Assembly (NCBI RefSeq): GCF_023008405.1
Contig: NZ_CP095376.1
Coordinates: forward strand, 4,178,001 to 4,242,000
Direction: 5' to 3'
Length of the DNA: 64,000 nt
Source: Amycolatopsis sp. FBCC-B4732
GTDB lineage: Bacteria > Actinomycetota > Actinomycetes > Mycobacteriales > Pseudonocardiaceae
The notes under the pieces were generated by a model that saw only the letters and a list, made by a program, of their open reading frames with translations, did not search any database and was not told the origin of the DNA. Every line of letters begins with the position of its first letter. The first letter of the stretch is position 1. This document shows positions 26,514-34,950 of the stretch, piece by piece. The position numbers were made by a program, and so were the translations under genes.

Positions 26514-27193
26514 ACCCGCCTCCATTCGTCCACATGCGACACCAGCGCGGCCGTCAGCCCGGCCAGCAGTTCCTTGCCTTCCACCGCGGTCGCGCCGGTC
26601 GGGTCGCCGAGCACGCCGGTCGCCGTTACCGCCCGCACCCCGCCCTCCCGCAGCAACGGCAGCAGCTCCCCGATCGGGCGCCGATCCCCCACGACCGCTC
26701 GTTCCATCCGGACGCTGCCCGGCCGCATCGTCAGCTGCAGAGCCGTTTCCGCCCGGCCCGCGTGCGGCTCCCCCGGCCACCGCGGCCGGAACACCGACAC
26801 GTCCCGCGACTCCGCCCGCAACCGGGCCGCCGCACGCGTCACCGGCCCGGTGTTGCCGCCGTGCGCGGACACGAACAGCAGCCGCCCGAACGTCTCCGCC
26901 GCCGAGCGGCCCAGCTCCAGCAGCAGCAACTCCGTCGCCCCCTGGCCGATCGACAGCGTCCCCGCGAACCCCGCGTGCTCGCCGCTCGAGCCGTACGGCA
27001 CCGCGGGCGCCACCAGGACTTCCGGGCGGGCCGCCGCCAGGCCGTCGCACAGGGCGAGGGCGATGTCGGTGTCCGTCGTCAGCGGCAGGTGCGGGCCGTG
27101 CTGCTCGGTCGCGCCGATCGGAACCGCCAGGATCGCGCCCGCCGCCGCGCGGGCGGCGACGCCGGGCGAGGACAGGTCCGCGAGGCGCACCAT
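26510..27193 (-). CDS. mftE: MftE, creatininase-family peptidase of mycofactocin synthesis
   Basis: A 227-residue metalloprotein of the creatininase fold. Metal ligands are visible in GATEQHGPHLPLTTDTDIA (Glu, His, Asp), VSAHGGNTGP and later Glu/His residues. MftE cleaves the modified MftA to free the C-terminal cross-linked Val-Tyr unit (AHDP). It starts at the ATG that overlaps the mftC stop and ends overlapping the SDR start. Confidence 0.92.
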   Translation of the reverse strand: MVRLADLSSPGVAARAAAGAILAVPIGATEQHGPHLPLTTDTDIALALCDGLAAARPEVLVAPAVPYGSSGEHAGFAGTLSIGQGATELLLLELGRSAAETFGRLLFVSAHGGNTGPVTRAAARLRAESRDVSVFRPRWPGEPHAGRAETALQLTMRPGSVRMERAVVGDRRPIGELLPLLREGGVRAVTATGVLGDPTGATAVEGKELLAGLTAALVSHVDEWRRV

Positions 27194-28335
27194 CAGGCCA
27201 GCGGGTTTTCGTCGCAGGGGCGGCGCATCCCGATGGTGACCGGGACCGGACGCCGCCGGTGCGAGTGGTCCAGCGACGGCTTCGGGACGCTGGTGACACC
27301 CGCCAGCGCGAGTTCGCCGTGGCCGCGCACGCACTCCGGGTCCGGGCCGTCGAGCGGCAGGCCGGTGAAGAACTTCGCGGCCATGCAGCCGCCGCGGCAG
27401 GCGTCGAACGCCGAGCACGACGTGCACGCGCCCGCGCTTTGCGGGCTGCGCAGTTCCGTGAACAGCTCGGATTCGCGCCAGACGCGTGTGAAGCCGCCCT
27501 CGGACCGGGTGTTGCCGGCCAGGAAGGTGTCGTGGATGGCGAACGGGCAGGCGTAGACGTCGCCGACCGGGTCGACCAGGCACACCACCCGCCCGGCGCC
27601 GCACAGGTTCAGGCCCGGCAGCCCGCCGCCGCCGTAGCCGGCCAGGTGGAAGAACGAGTCGCCGGTGAGCACGTTCTCGCCGTGCGCCACGAGCCAGTCG
27701 TAGAGCTCCCGCTGCTGGGCGGCGGTCGGGTGGAGCTCGTCCCAGGTGTCGGCGCCGCGGCCGGACGGGCGCAGCCGCGTGATCCGCAGCTGGGCGCGGT
27801 AGCGGTCGGCGATCGCCTTGAACGCGTCGAGCTGGGCGATGTTGTGCCGCGTCATGACGACCGAGATCTTGAAGTTCTCGAAACCGGCGTCGGCGAGGTG
27901 CTCCATGGCGCGGATCGCGGTGGCGTAGGAGCCGGGGCCGCGGACGTGGTCGTTGACCTCGGCGGTGGCGCCGTCCAGGGAGATCTGGACGTCGACGTAG
28001 TCGCTCCCGGCCAGCCGTCGCGCCACTTCGGGCGTGATCTTGACGCCGTTGGTGGAGAACTTGACGCCGACGTGGTGCCCGGTGGCGTAGTCGACGAGCT
28101 CCCAGAAGTCCGGGCGCACGGTCGGCTCGCCGCCGCCGATGTTGACGTAGAAGATCTGCATGCGCTCGAACTCGTCGATCAGCGCCTTGCACTCCACTGT
28201 GGACAGTTCGCGCGGGTCGCGCCGCCCGGAGGAGGAAAGGCAGTGCACGCAGGAAAGGTTGCAGGCGTAGGTCAGTTCCCAGGTGAGGCAGATGGGCGCG
28301 TCGAGCCCGTACTGGAATTCGTCCACGAGGGACAT
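27193..28335 (-). CDS. mftC: MftC, radical SAM/SPASM mycofactocin maturase
   Basis: A 380-residue radical SAM enzyme. The cluster motif C-x3-C-x2-C is Cys25/29/32 in YACNLSCVHC. GGGEPTVRPDF follows, and a SPASM domain has CTSCSAFDACRGGCMAAK plus upstream cysteines (LCGAGRVVCLVD). It decarboxylates the C-terminal Tyr of MftA and then cross-links it to the preceding Val. ATG start overlaps the mftB stop, and its own stop overlaps the mftE start. Confidence 0.95.
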   Translation of the reverse strand: MSLVDEFQYGLDAPICLTWELTYACNLSCVHCLSSSGRRDPRELSTVECKALIDEFERMQIFYVNIGGGEPTVRPDFWELVDYATGHHVGVKFSTNGVKITPEVARRLAGSDYVDVQISLDGATAEVNDHVRGPGSYATAIRAMEHLADAGFENFKISVVMTRHNIAQLDAFKAIADRYRAQLRITRLRPSGRGADTWDELHPTAAQQRELYDWLVAHGENVLTGDSFFHLAGYGGGGLPGLNLCGAGRVVCLVDPVGDVYACPFAIHDTFLAGNTRSEGGFTRVWRESELFTELRSPQSAGACTSCSAFDACRGGCMAAKFFTGLPLDGPDPECVRGHGELALAGVTSVPKPSLDHSHRRRPVPVTIGMRRPCDENPLA

Positions 28336-28616
28336 CAGAGACTCCTCGGCTGGATCATCCGCGACTCGGCCAGTGCGGCGAGCGCGGCGCGGTAGCGCGG
28401 CAGCTCGGGGGCCGCGACCCCGGCACCGGCGCAGGCGGCGCGGGCGCTCGGGTGCGCGTCCAGCGACCGGACGACGTCCAGCAGGGCCGGGCTCTTCAGG
28501 AACGACAGGCGGCGGGTGCCGAAGTGGTAGAGCAGCGCCCCGAACCGTTCCGGCCGGATCGCGACCCGGCTGTCGAGCCGCCAGGCCGCGTCCAGGTCGA
28601 ACGGCTCAGTAGACAC
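28335..28616 (-). CDS. mftB: MftB, precursor-binding RRE chaperone
   Basis: A 93-residue PqqD-like RiPP recognition element. The core is WRLDSRVAIRPERFGALLYHFGTRRLSFL, the winged-helix part that binds the MftA leader. It presents the precursor to MftC. The GTG start lies inside the last codons of mftA (11-bp overlap), so translation is tightly coupled. Confidence 0.92.
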   Translation of the reverse strand: MSTEPFDLDAAWRLDSRVAIRPERFGALLYHFGTRRLSFLKSPALLDVVRSLDAHPSARAACAGAGVAAPELPRYRAALAALAESRMIQPRSL

Positions 28617-28707
28617 CGCACATCCCGTCGATCGAGACCTCCTCGACCAGCAGGTCTTCGGCGACGGGGGTCTCTTCGACGGGCTCTTCGGCGATCTTCT
28701 CGGTCAT
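28606..28707 (-). CDS. mftA: MftA, mycofactocin precursor peptide (33 aa)
   Basis: The 33-residue precursor has an acidic leader (MTEKIAEEPVEETP...) and ends in the invariant core IDGMCGVY; the terminal Val-Tyr becomes the cofactor. GAAGGAG precedes the ATG. First gene of the mft operon, reading away from mftR. Short and easily missed by gene finders. Confidence 0.95.
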   Translation of the reverse strand: MTEKIAEEPVEETPVAEDLLVEEVSIDGMCGVY

Positions 28708-28734
28708 CGTGACTCCTTCGGCACGGGACTCCTA

Positions 28735-28788
28735 TTTCGACACACTGTGACGAATATCGAGCAGAGTAATGTCACGCAGTGTCGGAAA
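28735..28788. promoter_or_regulatory. Candidate MftR operator in the mftA-mftR gap
   Basis: TTTCGACACACTGTGAC (28735-28751) and GTCACGCAGTGTCGGAAA (28771-28788) are imperfect inverted copies, sharing GTCAC, TGTCG and AAA elements. They flank an AT-richer centre in the 109-bp gap between divergent mftA and mftR. Site assignment is inferred from symmetry and place. Confidence 0.5.
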
Positions 28789-28816
28789 CAACCCCCGGAA
28801 AGGGAACGGCACCCGG

Positions 28817-29437
28817 ATGACCCAACGCACGCCCGCGGCCCGCCGCGGCAGGCCACCCGGCACGAGCGCCCGCGAGCTGGAGGTCATCGCGCTGCGCCTG
28901 TTCACCGAACGCGGCTTCCACGAGACGACGGTCGACGAGATCGCCGCGACCGCGGGCGTCAGCCGCCGCACGTTCTTCCGCTACTACGACGCCAAGTCCG
29001 ACGTCCTGTGGAACGAGTTCGACGCGGAGGTCGCCGCGATCACCGAGCACCTCGCCGCGGCCGACGGCACCCTGCCGGTCCTGGACGCGGTCCGCGAGGC
29101 GGTCATCGCGGCCAACCACTACCGCGCCGAGGACGTCACGGAACTCCGCATGCGCATGCACCTGCTCAGTTCGGTCCCGGAACTGGCGGCGAGCGCGACC
29201 CGCCACTACGACGCGTGGGAGCGCGCGGTGAGCGCGTACGTCGGCGCGCGCACGGGCCAGCCGGCGGACGCGCTGTACCCGCTGGCGGTCGGCCGCGCGG
29301 TGCTGGCCACGTGCCGCGCGGCGTACGAGCGCTGGTCGGCCCGCGCGGACGCGGACCTGACGGTGTACCTGGACGCGGCTCTGCGAGCGTTGGCCACCGG
29401 CTTCGCCGACCCGTCCCCCATCGAACCCGGGAACTGA
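28817..29437 (+). CDS. mftR: MftR, TetR-family regulator of the mycofactocin operon
   Basis: A 206-residue TetR protein with an RRGRPPGTSARELE N-terminus and HTH VDEIAATAGVSRRTFFRYYDAKSDVLW, the close match to mycofactocin-associated MftR proteins, which respond to acyl-CoAs in mycobacteria. An in-frame ATG at 28769 would add 16 residues; the ATG at 28817 is preferred because it sits right before the usual family start. Divergent from mftA. Confidence 0.9.
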   Translation: MTQRTPAARRGRPPGTSARELEVIALRLFTERGFHETTVDEIAATAGVSRRTFFRYYDAKSDVLWNEFDAEVAAITEHLAAADGTLPVLDAVREAVIAANHYRAEDVTELRMRMHLLSSVPELAASATRHYDAWERAVSAYVGARTGQPADALYPLAVGRAVLATCRAAYERWSARADADLTVYLDAALRALATGFADPSPIEPGN

Positions 29438-29781
29438 GGGCGGCCGCTGAAAAACAGGGCCGCGCCGATTCGGCTTCCCGCGGTAACAGTTCGGCCGGGG
29501 CCGGCGACTTCGGTAGCAACCAGATTGCCCACTGATACCACCGCCCGTAACATATTCACTGCGATCTGCCATATTGAGGCAGGTCCGGCGTTGGTACCCC
29601 GAAGTGATCTGATCAGCCGACTGGATGCGGAGGGTGATCGCATGAATGCCTGGAAACCGTGGGCAGCGACATCAACCCCCGATCGGCGTAATGTGGGTAG
29701 CGGGGAGTGTTCTTCAACCACTCCTCAAGGCCGCTGTGGCACCCTCCGCACAGAGGTCGTCCGACGCGAAGGGTTGACGCC
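29438..29781. other. Intergenic stretch without a convincing gene
   Basis: About 340 bp that are visibly less GC-rich than the surroundings. A 47-codon frame (29642-29785) has a good GGAGGG and ends in an ATGA overlap with the next small gene, but its third codon positions are not GC-biased, so I do not call it. This stretch probably holds the promoter and leader of the 52-residue gene. Confidence 0.5.
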
Positions 29782-29940
29782 ATGAGCACAGACGCGGCGG
29801 CGCGCGAACGGGAAACCCCCAGCGGACGCGGCGAGCCGATCATCGGCCAATCCCCCAAGCGGAAAGTCGGCAACTCGGTCTACGTTTCCGTGCCCGGCCG
29901 CGTGCCGGTCATCAAGGCGAAGCGCGCCAAGAAGGACTGA
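29782..29940 (+). CDS. Small basic hypothetical protein (52 aa)
   Basis: A 52-residue protein with an acidic/polar N-terminus and a strongly basic end (VGNSVYVSVPGR then VIKAKRAKKD). Third codon positions are overwhelmingly G or C, which supports real coding. GAAGGG lies upstream of the ATG. No family recognised. It ends 9 bp from the SIR2 gene's stop, converging on it. The Lys-rich tail could bind nucleic acid, but nothing proves that. Confidence 0.55.
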   Translation: MSTDAAARERETPSGRGEPIIGQSPKRKVGNSVYVSVPGRVPVIKAKRAKKD

Positions 29941-29949
29941 CGCCCGCCC

Positions 29950-31635
29950 TCAGTTCGGGTGGATCGCGTACTGCGCGGCCTTGTCCAGGCTGTCGAGCAG
30001 CAGGTTCTTGGCCGCCGAATCCAGCTTGCTGATCAAGGACAGATCCTCGTCCGCCACGCGCTCGCCGTTGGTCCTGATCACGAACGTCGAGTTGAGCGTG
30101 ATGGCACCCACCGTGAGGACGTCGGCCGGGTCCTCCCCGATCATCTGGTCACTCCCGATCCCGGCCAGCAGGATGGGGGTGGCGAAGATCCCCCGCCAGA
30201 TCTGGGCGATCGGGGTCGGCGTCAGGTTCGTCGCCTGCACGTTGCCGGTGAAGACCGCTTGCGCGGCCGCGAACTCCGTTTCCCGGCTGATCTTCACGTG
30301 GTGGCGCAACGACCAATCTTCACGGTGCGCGTACACCGACGTCCCGACGAGGTTGAGGATGTAGCGGTGCCGCTCGTCTTCGAGTTCCCGGCTGCGCAGC
30401 CACAGGAACAGGCCGAAGTTCTCGCCCGCGCCACCGCCGAGCGGATGACCGTACTGCCGGGCGAGTTCCCGCAGGACCTGCAGCGGGCCGTCGTCGATTT
30501 CCAGCGCCAGGTGCAATCGGGTCGTGAGTTCTTCGGCGGCCTGGCCGGTGGGGATTTCCGCGCCTTTCCCGCAGCCCACGCCCGTGTAGCAGTCGTCCAG
30601 CGCCCGCGTGAGCCGCCGGCGGTAGACGAGCGAGGCGTCGCTCTTCACGGTGGGCCGGTACCGCCGCGGTTCCACGACGGCGAGCGCGAGATCCGAGATG
30701 ACCTGGTTCAGCTGTGAGTAGGACTTCAGGAAGATCGGCCGGAGCCCCAGCTTGTCCTCGAGGTAGCGCGCCGAACTGATGGCGTAGCGAGCGGCCTCGG
30801 TCGTGGTGACTCCGTTGACGCCGGGCGGCACCACCAGGGAGAAGCGCGGCGGCCGCGCCTCCGCGGTCGCGTAGAGCGGGCCGATGAGGTTCGGGTCCGA
30901 CATGCCCAGCCCGATGAAGATCGTGCAGGCACCCTCGAGCGCGTTCGAGATGACGTCCCGCACCTGCGCACCGTGCTTCAGGAATTGGGACTCGGTCAGG
31001 ACGATCGGCTCCTCCGGATCGCCGTCCTGGCGGACCAGGCCGTGCAGGTGCATCACGCCGATCCGGCCGAGGCGCCGATCCCAGGCCTTCCACGCGGAAC
31101 TGCCGCCCGGCTTGAGCGAGAACGATTCCACGTCTTCTTCCTCGAAGTACGCCCTCAGCGCCGCTTCGAGGATCTCGTCGAAGTTCGTCGTCAGCAGCCG
31201 CGCCCTCTTGCCGGCGTACTTCCGGTTCGCGCAGACCAGCCGGGCGATCGAATCCGCCAGCACTCCCGGCGTGGCGTGCGAGTCGGAATAGAGCGCTCGC
31301 CGGATGATCGTGTGGTCCTCGACGTCCTGCCCGCCGTCCTTCAGGATCTGCAGGACGATTTCGGCCTTCCGCATCAAATCGGAATCATCGCGCAGCGCGA
31401 TCTTCTTCGTGCTCGCGTTCTTGATCTCGTTGGTCATCTTGTCGATGAGGTCCCGCCAGGACGGCAGGCTGGAGTTCATCGACACCCCGGCGCCGACGAC
31501 GACGGTCAGCGGCTTCTTCCGCGCCCGCACGGTTTCGAACAGTTCGCCGAGGTAGGGCTGCGCGTCGAAGCAGAAGATGTCGCCCCGGTCGAACAGATCG
31601 GGGTCGAGCATTCTCGACGGAGAACCTTCGGCCAT
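29950..31635 (-). CDS. SIR2-domain protein, candidate NADase-type defence effector
   Basis: About 561 residues (567 if the ATG at 31653 is used; the ATG at 31635 has GAGG 7 bases upstream and is preferred). Counting from 31653, SIR2 core motifs are VVVGAGVS (51-58), LLTTNFDE (153-160) and VMHLHG with the catalytic-type His (200-205), then IGLGMSDPNL near 263. The region after about 345 is an unrecognised helical domain. Such non-canonical SIR2 domains in bacteria are often NAD-depleting effectors of anti-phage systems rather than deacetylases. No second defence gene is adjacent, so function is inferred from the fold only. Confidence 0.75.
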   Translation of the reverse strand: MAEGSPSRMLDPDLFDRGDIFCFDAQPYLGELFETVRARKKPLTVVVGAGVSMNSSLPSWRDLIDKMTNEIKNASTKKIALRDDSDLMRKAEIVLQILKDGGQDVEDHTIIRRALYSDSHATPGVLADSIARLVCANRKYAGKRARLLTTNFDEILEAALRAYFEEEDVESFSLKPGGSSAWKAWDRRLGRIGVMHLHGLVRQDGDPEEPIVLTESQFLKHGAQVRDVISNALEGACTIFIGLGMSDPNLIGPLYATAEARPPRFSLVVPPGVNGVTTTEAARYAISSARYLEDKLGLRPIFLKSYSQLNQVISDLALAVVEPRRYRPTVKSDASLVYRRRLTRALDDCYTGVGCGKGAEIPTGQAAEELTTRLHLALEIDDGPLQVLRELARQYGHPLGGGAGENFGLFLWLRSRELEDERHRYILNLVGTSVYAHREDWSLRHHVKISRETEFAAAQAVFTGNVQATNLTPTPIAQIWRGIFATPILLAGIGSDQMIGEDPADVLTVGAITLNSTFVIRTNGERVADEDLSLISKLDSAAKNLLLDSLDKAAQYAIHPN

Positions 31636-31736
31636 GCGCAAACCTCGGTGCATCGTATTCGTTTCGTCCGGATATCGCCTCCGCTAGGTCGTGCAACGCA
31701 CTGGTCCTGTTACAAGGTTCCCGCACGCACGAGTTG

Positions 31737-33119
31737 TCAACTATTTGTCCGGGAATCGGAAGTGTGTTCAACCGGTTCGGCCAGCTGCCACCCGCCTCGG
31801 CGCCGCAGCACCAGGACGTAATACCCCACCGCCAGCAGGACGATCCCCGCCGTCACGATCAGGCTCGGGCGGCCGACCGCCGGGTCCACGACGTTCTGGT
31901 ACACCACGAACGCCAGCACCGCCAACGCCAGCACCGGGGCCACCGGGAACCACGGCATCCGGTACTGCGCGTGGGCCGTCACCCCGGTGCGGCGGCCGAC
32001 GATCGCACCCAGGCAAAGGGCCGCGTACACCGCCACGATCGACGTGCTCGTCACCACCAGCAGCAGCTGCGGGTCCACGAAACACAGCGCCGCGGCGACG
32101 ATCCCGGTGCCGACCGTCGCCACCCACGGGGTGCCGAAGCGGGGGTGGACCGCCGCCAGGGCTCGGTTGACCGCGCCCGGCCAGGCTCGGTCGCGGCCGC
32201 TGCTGAAGACCAGGCGGGAGCTGATCAGGACGATCGCCAGGACCGCGTTCATGATCGCCAGCGCCACCGCCAGGCTGAGCACCGTGTCGAGCGTGCTGCC
32301 GCCGCGGGCGGTGATGAACGTCGACAGCATGTTCTCCGAGCCGAACAGCGCGCCCAGGTCGGGCGCGCCCAGCAGGACCGCCGTCACCGGGACCAGCTCG
32401 GCGACCACCGTGATCGCCAGCGCCAGGAGGATCGCGCGGGCGATGCCGCGAGGGGCGTCCTGGGTCTCCTCGCCGAAGTACACCGCCGAGCCGTAGCCGT
32501 TGTAGGCGAACATCGCCACCGACATCGCGATCGCGATGGCGCCGATCGTCGCGGGGCCGCCGCCGGCCGCCACCGGGTGGGCGACCAGGTCGGTGAGCGG
32601 GCGGGCCGGGTGGAGCAGCCCGAGCGCGCTGACCACCACCAGCGCCAGGATCTCGATCGCCAGGAAGACGCCCGTCACCCAGGCGTTCAGCTTGATGTCG
32701 AACACCCCGACGACGGCGGCCAGCACGCACGTCACCGCCGCGGCCGCCGGGCCGGGCAGGCCCGGGAACAGCACCCCCAGGTACGTCCCGACGCCGAGCG
32801 CGATCACCGCGACGATCAGCACCTGCGTGATGATCATCAGCCCCAGCACGGCGAACCCGGGCAGCCGCCCCAGCGTGCGGGCCACGATCGCGTACTCGCC
32901 GCCCGCGACCGGGAACGCCGAGGCGAGCTCGGCGTAGACGAAGGCCATGAACACGCCGACCACCGCAGCGGCCGCGAAGCTGAAGAACGCGCCGGTCCCG
33001 GCGCCGGCGAGCACCCCCGGCGCGATGATGAACACCGACGACGCGGGGCTGATCGCCGAGAGCGTGATGAGCAGGGTGCCGAGGGTGCGCAGGCCACGGC
33101 GCAGGGCGGGGGTGGTCAC
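31737..33119 (-). CDS. APC-superfamily amino acid/amine permease
   Basis: A 460-residue, 12-helix transporter. SAISPASSVFIIAPGVLAGAG is helix 1 with its unwound Gly-rich stretch, and YAELASAFPVAGGEYAIVAR the conserved helix-2 loop. GTG start supported by GGAGG 7 bases upstream. It is divergent from a TetR/aminopeptidase operon and shares a repeated sequence with it in the gap, so it may import the peptide- or amine-type substrate of that operon. Confidence 0.88.
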   Translation of the reverse strand: MTTPALRRGLRTLGTLLITLSAISPASSVFIIAPGVLAGAGTGAFFSFAAAAVVGVFMAFVYAELASAFPVAGGEYAIVARTLGRLPGFAVLGLMIITQVLIVAVIALGVGTYLGVLFPGLPGPAAAAVTCVLAAVVGVFDIKLNAWVTGVFLAIEILALVVVSALGLLHPARPLTDLVAHPVAAGGGPATIGAIAIAMSVAMFAYNGYGSAVYFGEETQDAPRGIARAILLALAITVVAELVPVTAVLLGAPDLGALFGSENMLSTFITARGGSTLDTVLSLAVALAIMNAVLAIVLISSRLVFSSGRDRAWPGAVNRALAAVHPRFGTPWVATVGTGIVAAALCFVDPQLLLVVTSTSIVAVYAALCLGAIVGRRTGVTAHAQYRMPWFPVAPVLALAVLAFVVYQNVVDPAVGRPSLIVTAGIVLLAVGYYVLVLRRRGGWQLAEPVEHTSDSRTNS

Positions 33120-33139
33120 GAGCGGGCCTCCAGTTCTTT

Positions 33140-33228
33140 GAAGCTCCTTCGAACAACCAGGTGACCACGCATCAAAGGCGCTCGTGACAGACAAGTCAAG
33201 GTCTTGTTTTTTCCGAAGTTCCTTCGAA
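33140..33228. promoter_or_regulatory. Paired repeat sites between permease and TetR genes
   Basis: GAAGCTCCTTCGAA (33140-33153) and GAAGTTCCTTCGAA (33215-33228) are direct repeats identical at 13 of 14 positions, each with a GAAG...CTTC dyad. One lies just upstream of the permease start and the other overlaps the TetR leader, as expected for operators of the TetR encoded at 33239. Confidence 0.6.
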
Positions 33229-33238
33229 GAATGGCCCC

Positions 33239-33841
33239 ATGGCACGACCGAGCAGGGCCCCCGAACGGCGGGCCGAGCTGATCGCGGTGGCGCGCCGCGC
33301 CGTCGTCGAACGCGGCATCCTCAACCTGCGGTTGCGGGACATCGCCGACGGCGCCGGCCTGTCCTCGGGCTCGGTCCTCTACTACTTCCCCACCCTGACC
33401 GACCTCCTGCGCGAGGTGCAGCAGGAAGCCGTCGAGCGCTTCTGCACCCAGCGCGAGGACGCCGCCCGGGGCGGGACACCGCGCGAACGCCTGCTGGCCA
33501 CGATCCGCAGCGGCCTGCCCACCGGCCCGTCCGACGAACTGTGCGTGCTGCTCTACGAACTCGGCACGATCGCCCGCCGCGACCCCGCCTACGCCGCCCG
33601 GCACGTCGCCCTGTTCGAGCGGCAGGTGCGGATCTACACCGGCATCCTCGAAGCCGGGGCGGCGACCGGCGAATTCACCCTGACCGCCGAGCCGGTCGCG
33701 ATCGCGCGCAACCTCGTCGCGCTCGAGGACGGCTACGGCCTGCACCTCACCCAGGCGGTGCCCACAGTGGACCGGGCCACCGCCGAAGCGATGCTGCTCT
33801 CCTTCGCCCGCACCGCCTGCAGCTTGGAGGACCTGTCATGA
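33239..33841 (+). CDS. TetR-family regulator (BetI-like)
   Basis: A 200-residue TetR protein with HTH LRDIADGAGLSSGSVLYYFPTLTDLL and a BetI-like C-terminal domain. Its stop overlaps the start of the aminopeptidase gene (ATGA), making them one coupled unit, with the permease divergent. The repeated GAAGYTCCTTCGAA sites in the gap are likely targets. Confidence 0.88.
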   Translation: MARPSRAPERRAELIAVARRAVVERGILNLRLRDIADGAGLSSGSVLYYFPTLTDLLREVQQEAVERFCTQREDAARGGTPRERLLATIRSGLPTGPSDELCVLLYELGTIARRDPAYAARHVALFERQVRIYTGILEAGAATGEFTLTAEPVAIARNLVALEDGYGLHLTQAVPTVDRATAEAMLLSFARTACSLEDLS

Positions 33842-34905
33842 CCCGTGCCCGCGACCTGGGCATCACCTTGCCCGGCCGGCCCGGCACGCACAACGCGCTC
33901 ACCGACGTCGCCGGCGTCGAAGTCGGCTACACGACGGTGCTCGAAGGCGATTCGGTGCGCACCGGCGTCACCGCGGTCCTCCCCCGCGGCCGGGCGGACT
34001 TCGCCGTGCCGTGCGCGGCCGGGACGTTCTCCCTGAACGGCAACGGCGAGATGACCGGCACCGCGTGGCTCGCCGAGACCGGGTCGCTGGCCCTGCCGGT
34101 GCTGATCACCAACACCCACGCCGTCGGGCCGTGCCACCGCGGCGTGATCGACTGGGTGGTGCGCGAGCGCCCCGACGTCGCCGCGGAATGGCTGCTGCCG
34201 GTGGTCGCCGAGACGTGGGACGGCTACCTCAACGACATCAACGCCCCGACGATCCACAGTGGATACGCGGGCGCGGCCCTCGACGCCGCCCGGGGCGGAG
34301 CGCTCGACGAAGGTTCGGTCGGCGGCGGCACCGGGATGACCTGCTACGGCTTCAAGGGCGGCACCGGCACGGCGTCCCGGCTGGTGCCCTACGGTTCCGA
34401 CGAGTACACCGTGGGCGTGCTGGTGCAGGCGAACTTCGGCAGCCGCCGCGAGCTCACGGTCGCGGGCGACCACGTGGGACCCCGGCTGGCGGCGGACGAC
34501 CCGATGGCGCACTGGGCACCGGCCCCGCCCGGCGCGGGTTCGGTCATCGTCGTGGTCGGCACGGACGCGCCGTTGCTGCCGGGGCAGTGCACGGCGCTCG
34601 CCCGGCGCGTCCCGCTCGGCCTGGCCCGCACCGGCACGACCGGTTCACACTTCTCGGGCGACCTGTTCCTCGCCTTCAGCACGGCGAACCCCGGCGCGCT
34701 GACGAGCGCGTTCCCCCGCACCGCGGAAGCCGAGTACGAGCAACTGCGGTTCGTGCCGTGGGGCCGGATCGACCCGTTCTTCGAGGCGGTCGTGCAGGCG
34801 GTGGAGGAAGCGGTGCTCAACGCGCTCGTCGCGAACCGCGAGATGACCGGCCACCGCGGGCACCGCGCGCCCGCATTTCCGGCCGATTTTTCCCGGCGGA
34901 ACTGA
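33838..34905 (+). CDS. P1/S58-family self-processing aminopeptidase (DmpA/BapA-like)
   Basis: A 355-residue Ntn-hydrolase. The autocleavage site and nucleophile are Gly234-Ser235 in GAGSVIVVVGTDAPL, the DmpA position where cleavage frees the Ser as N-terminal nucleophile of the beta chain. VGGGTGMTCYGFKGGTGTAS lies in the alpha chain. Relatives remove D-amino acids or beta-amino acids from peptides and amides. No signal peptide, so cytoplasmic. Translationally coupled to the TetR gene. Confidence 0.88.
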   Translation: MTRARDLGITLPGRPGTHNALTDVAGVEVGYTTVLEGDSVRTGVTAVLPRGRADFAVPCAAGTFSLNGNGEMTGTAWLAETGSLALPVLITNTHAVGPCHRGVIDWVVRERPDVAAEWLLPVVAETWDGYLNDINAPTIHSGYAGAALDAARGGALDEGSVGGGTGMTCYGFKGGTGTASRLVPYGSDEYTVGVLVQANFGSRRELTVAGDHVGPRLAADDPMAHWAPAPPGAGSVIVVVGTDAPLLPGQCTALARRVPLGLARTGTTGSHFSGDLFLAFSTANPGALTSAFPRTAEAEYEQLRFVPWGRIDPFFEAVVQAVEEAVLNALVANREMTGHRGHRAPAFPADFSRRN

Positions 34906-34941
34906 CCGGACCAGCCCCCGACGGTGCGCCCGGCGGTCCGG
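34906..34941. terminator. Weak hairpin between convergent genes
   Basis: CCGGACC (34906-34912) pairs with GGTCCGG (34935-34941) with a GC-rich 22-base loop, directly after the aminopeptidase stop and before the convergent alpha-galactosidase stop. Possible bidirectional terminator. Confidence 0.4.
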
Positions 34942-34950
34942 CCGCCTGGG

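Noticed and set aside
23105..29437. Generic radical-SAM RiPP antibiotic cluster
   Set aside because: The IDGMCGVY core and the full MftB-MftF set identify mycofactocin, a redox cofactor.
29642..29785. 47-codon frame with GGAGGG and an ATGA overlap to the 52-residue gene
   Set aside because: Third codon positions are not GC-biased and the peptide has no recognisable feature; kept only as a note.
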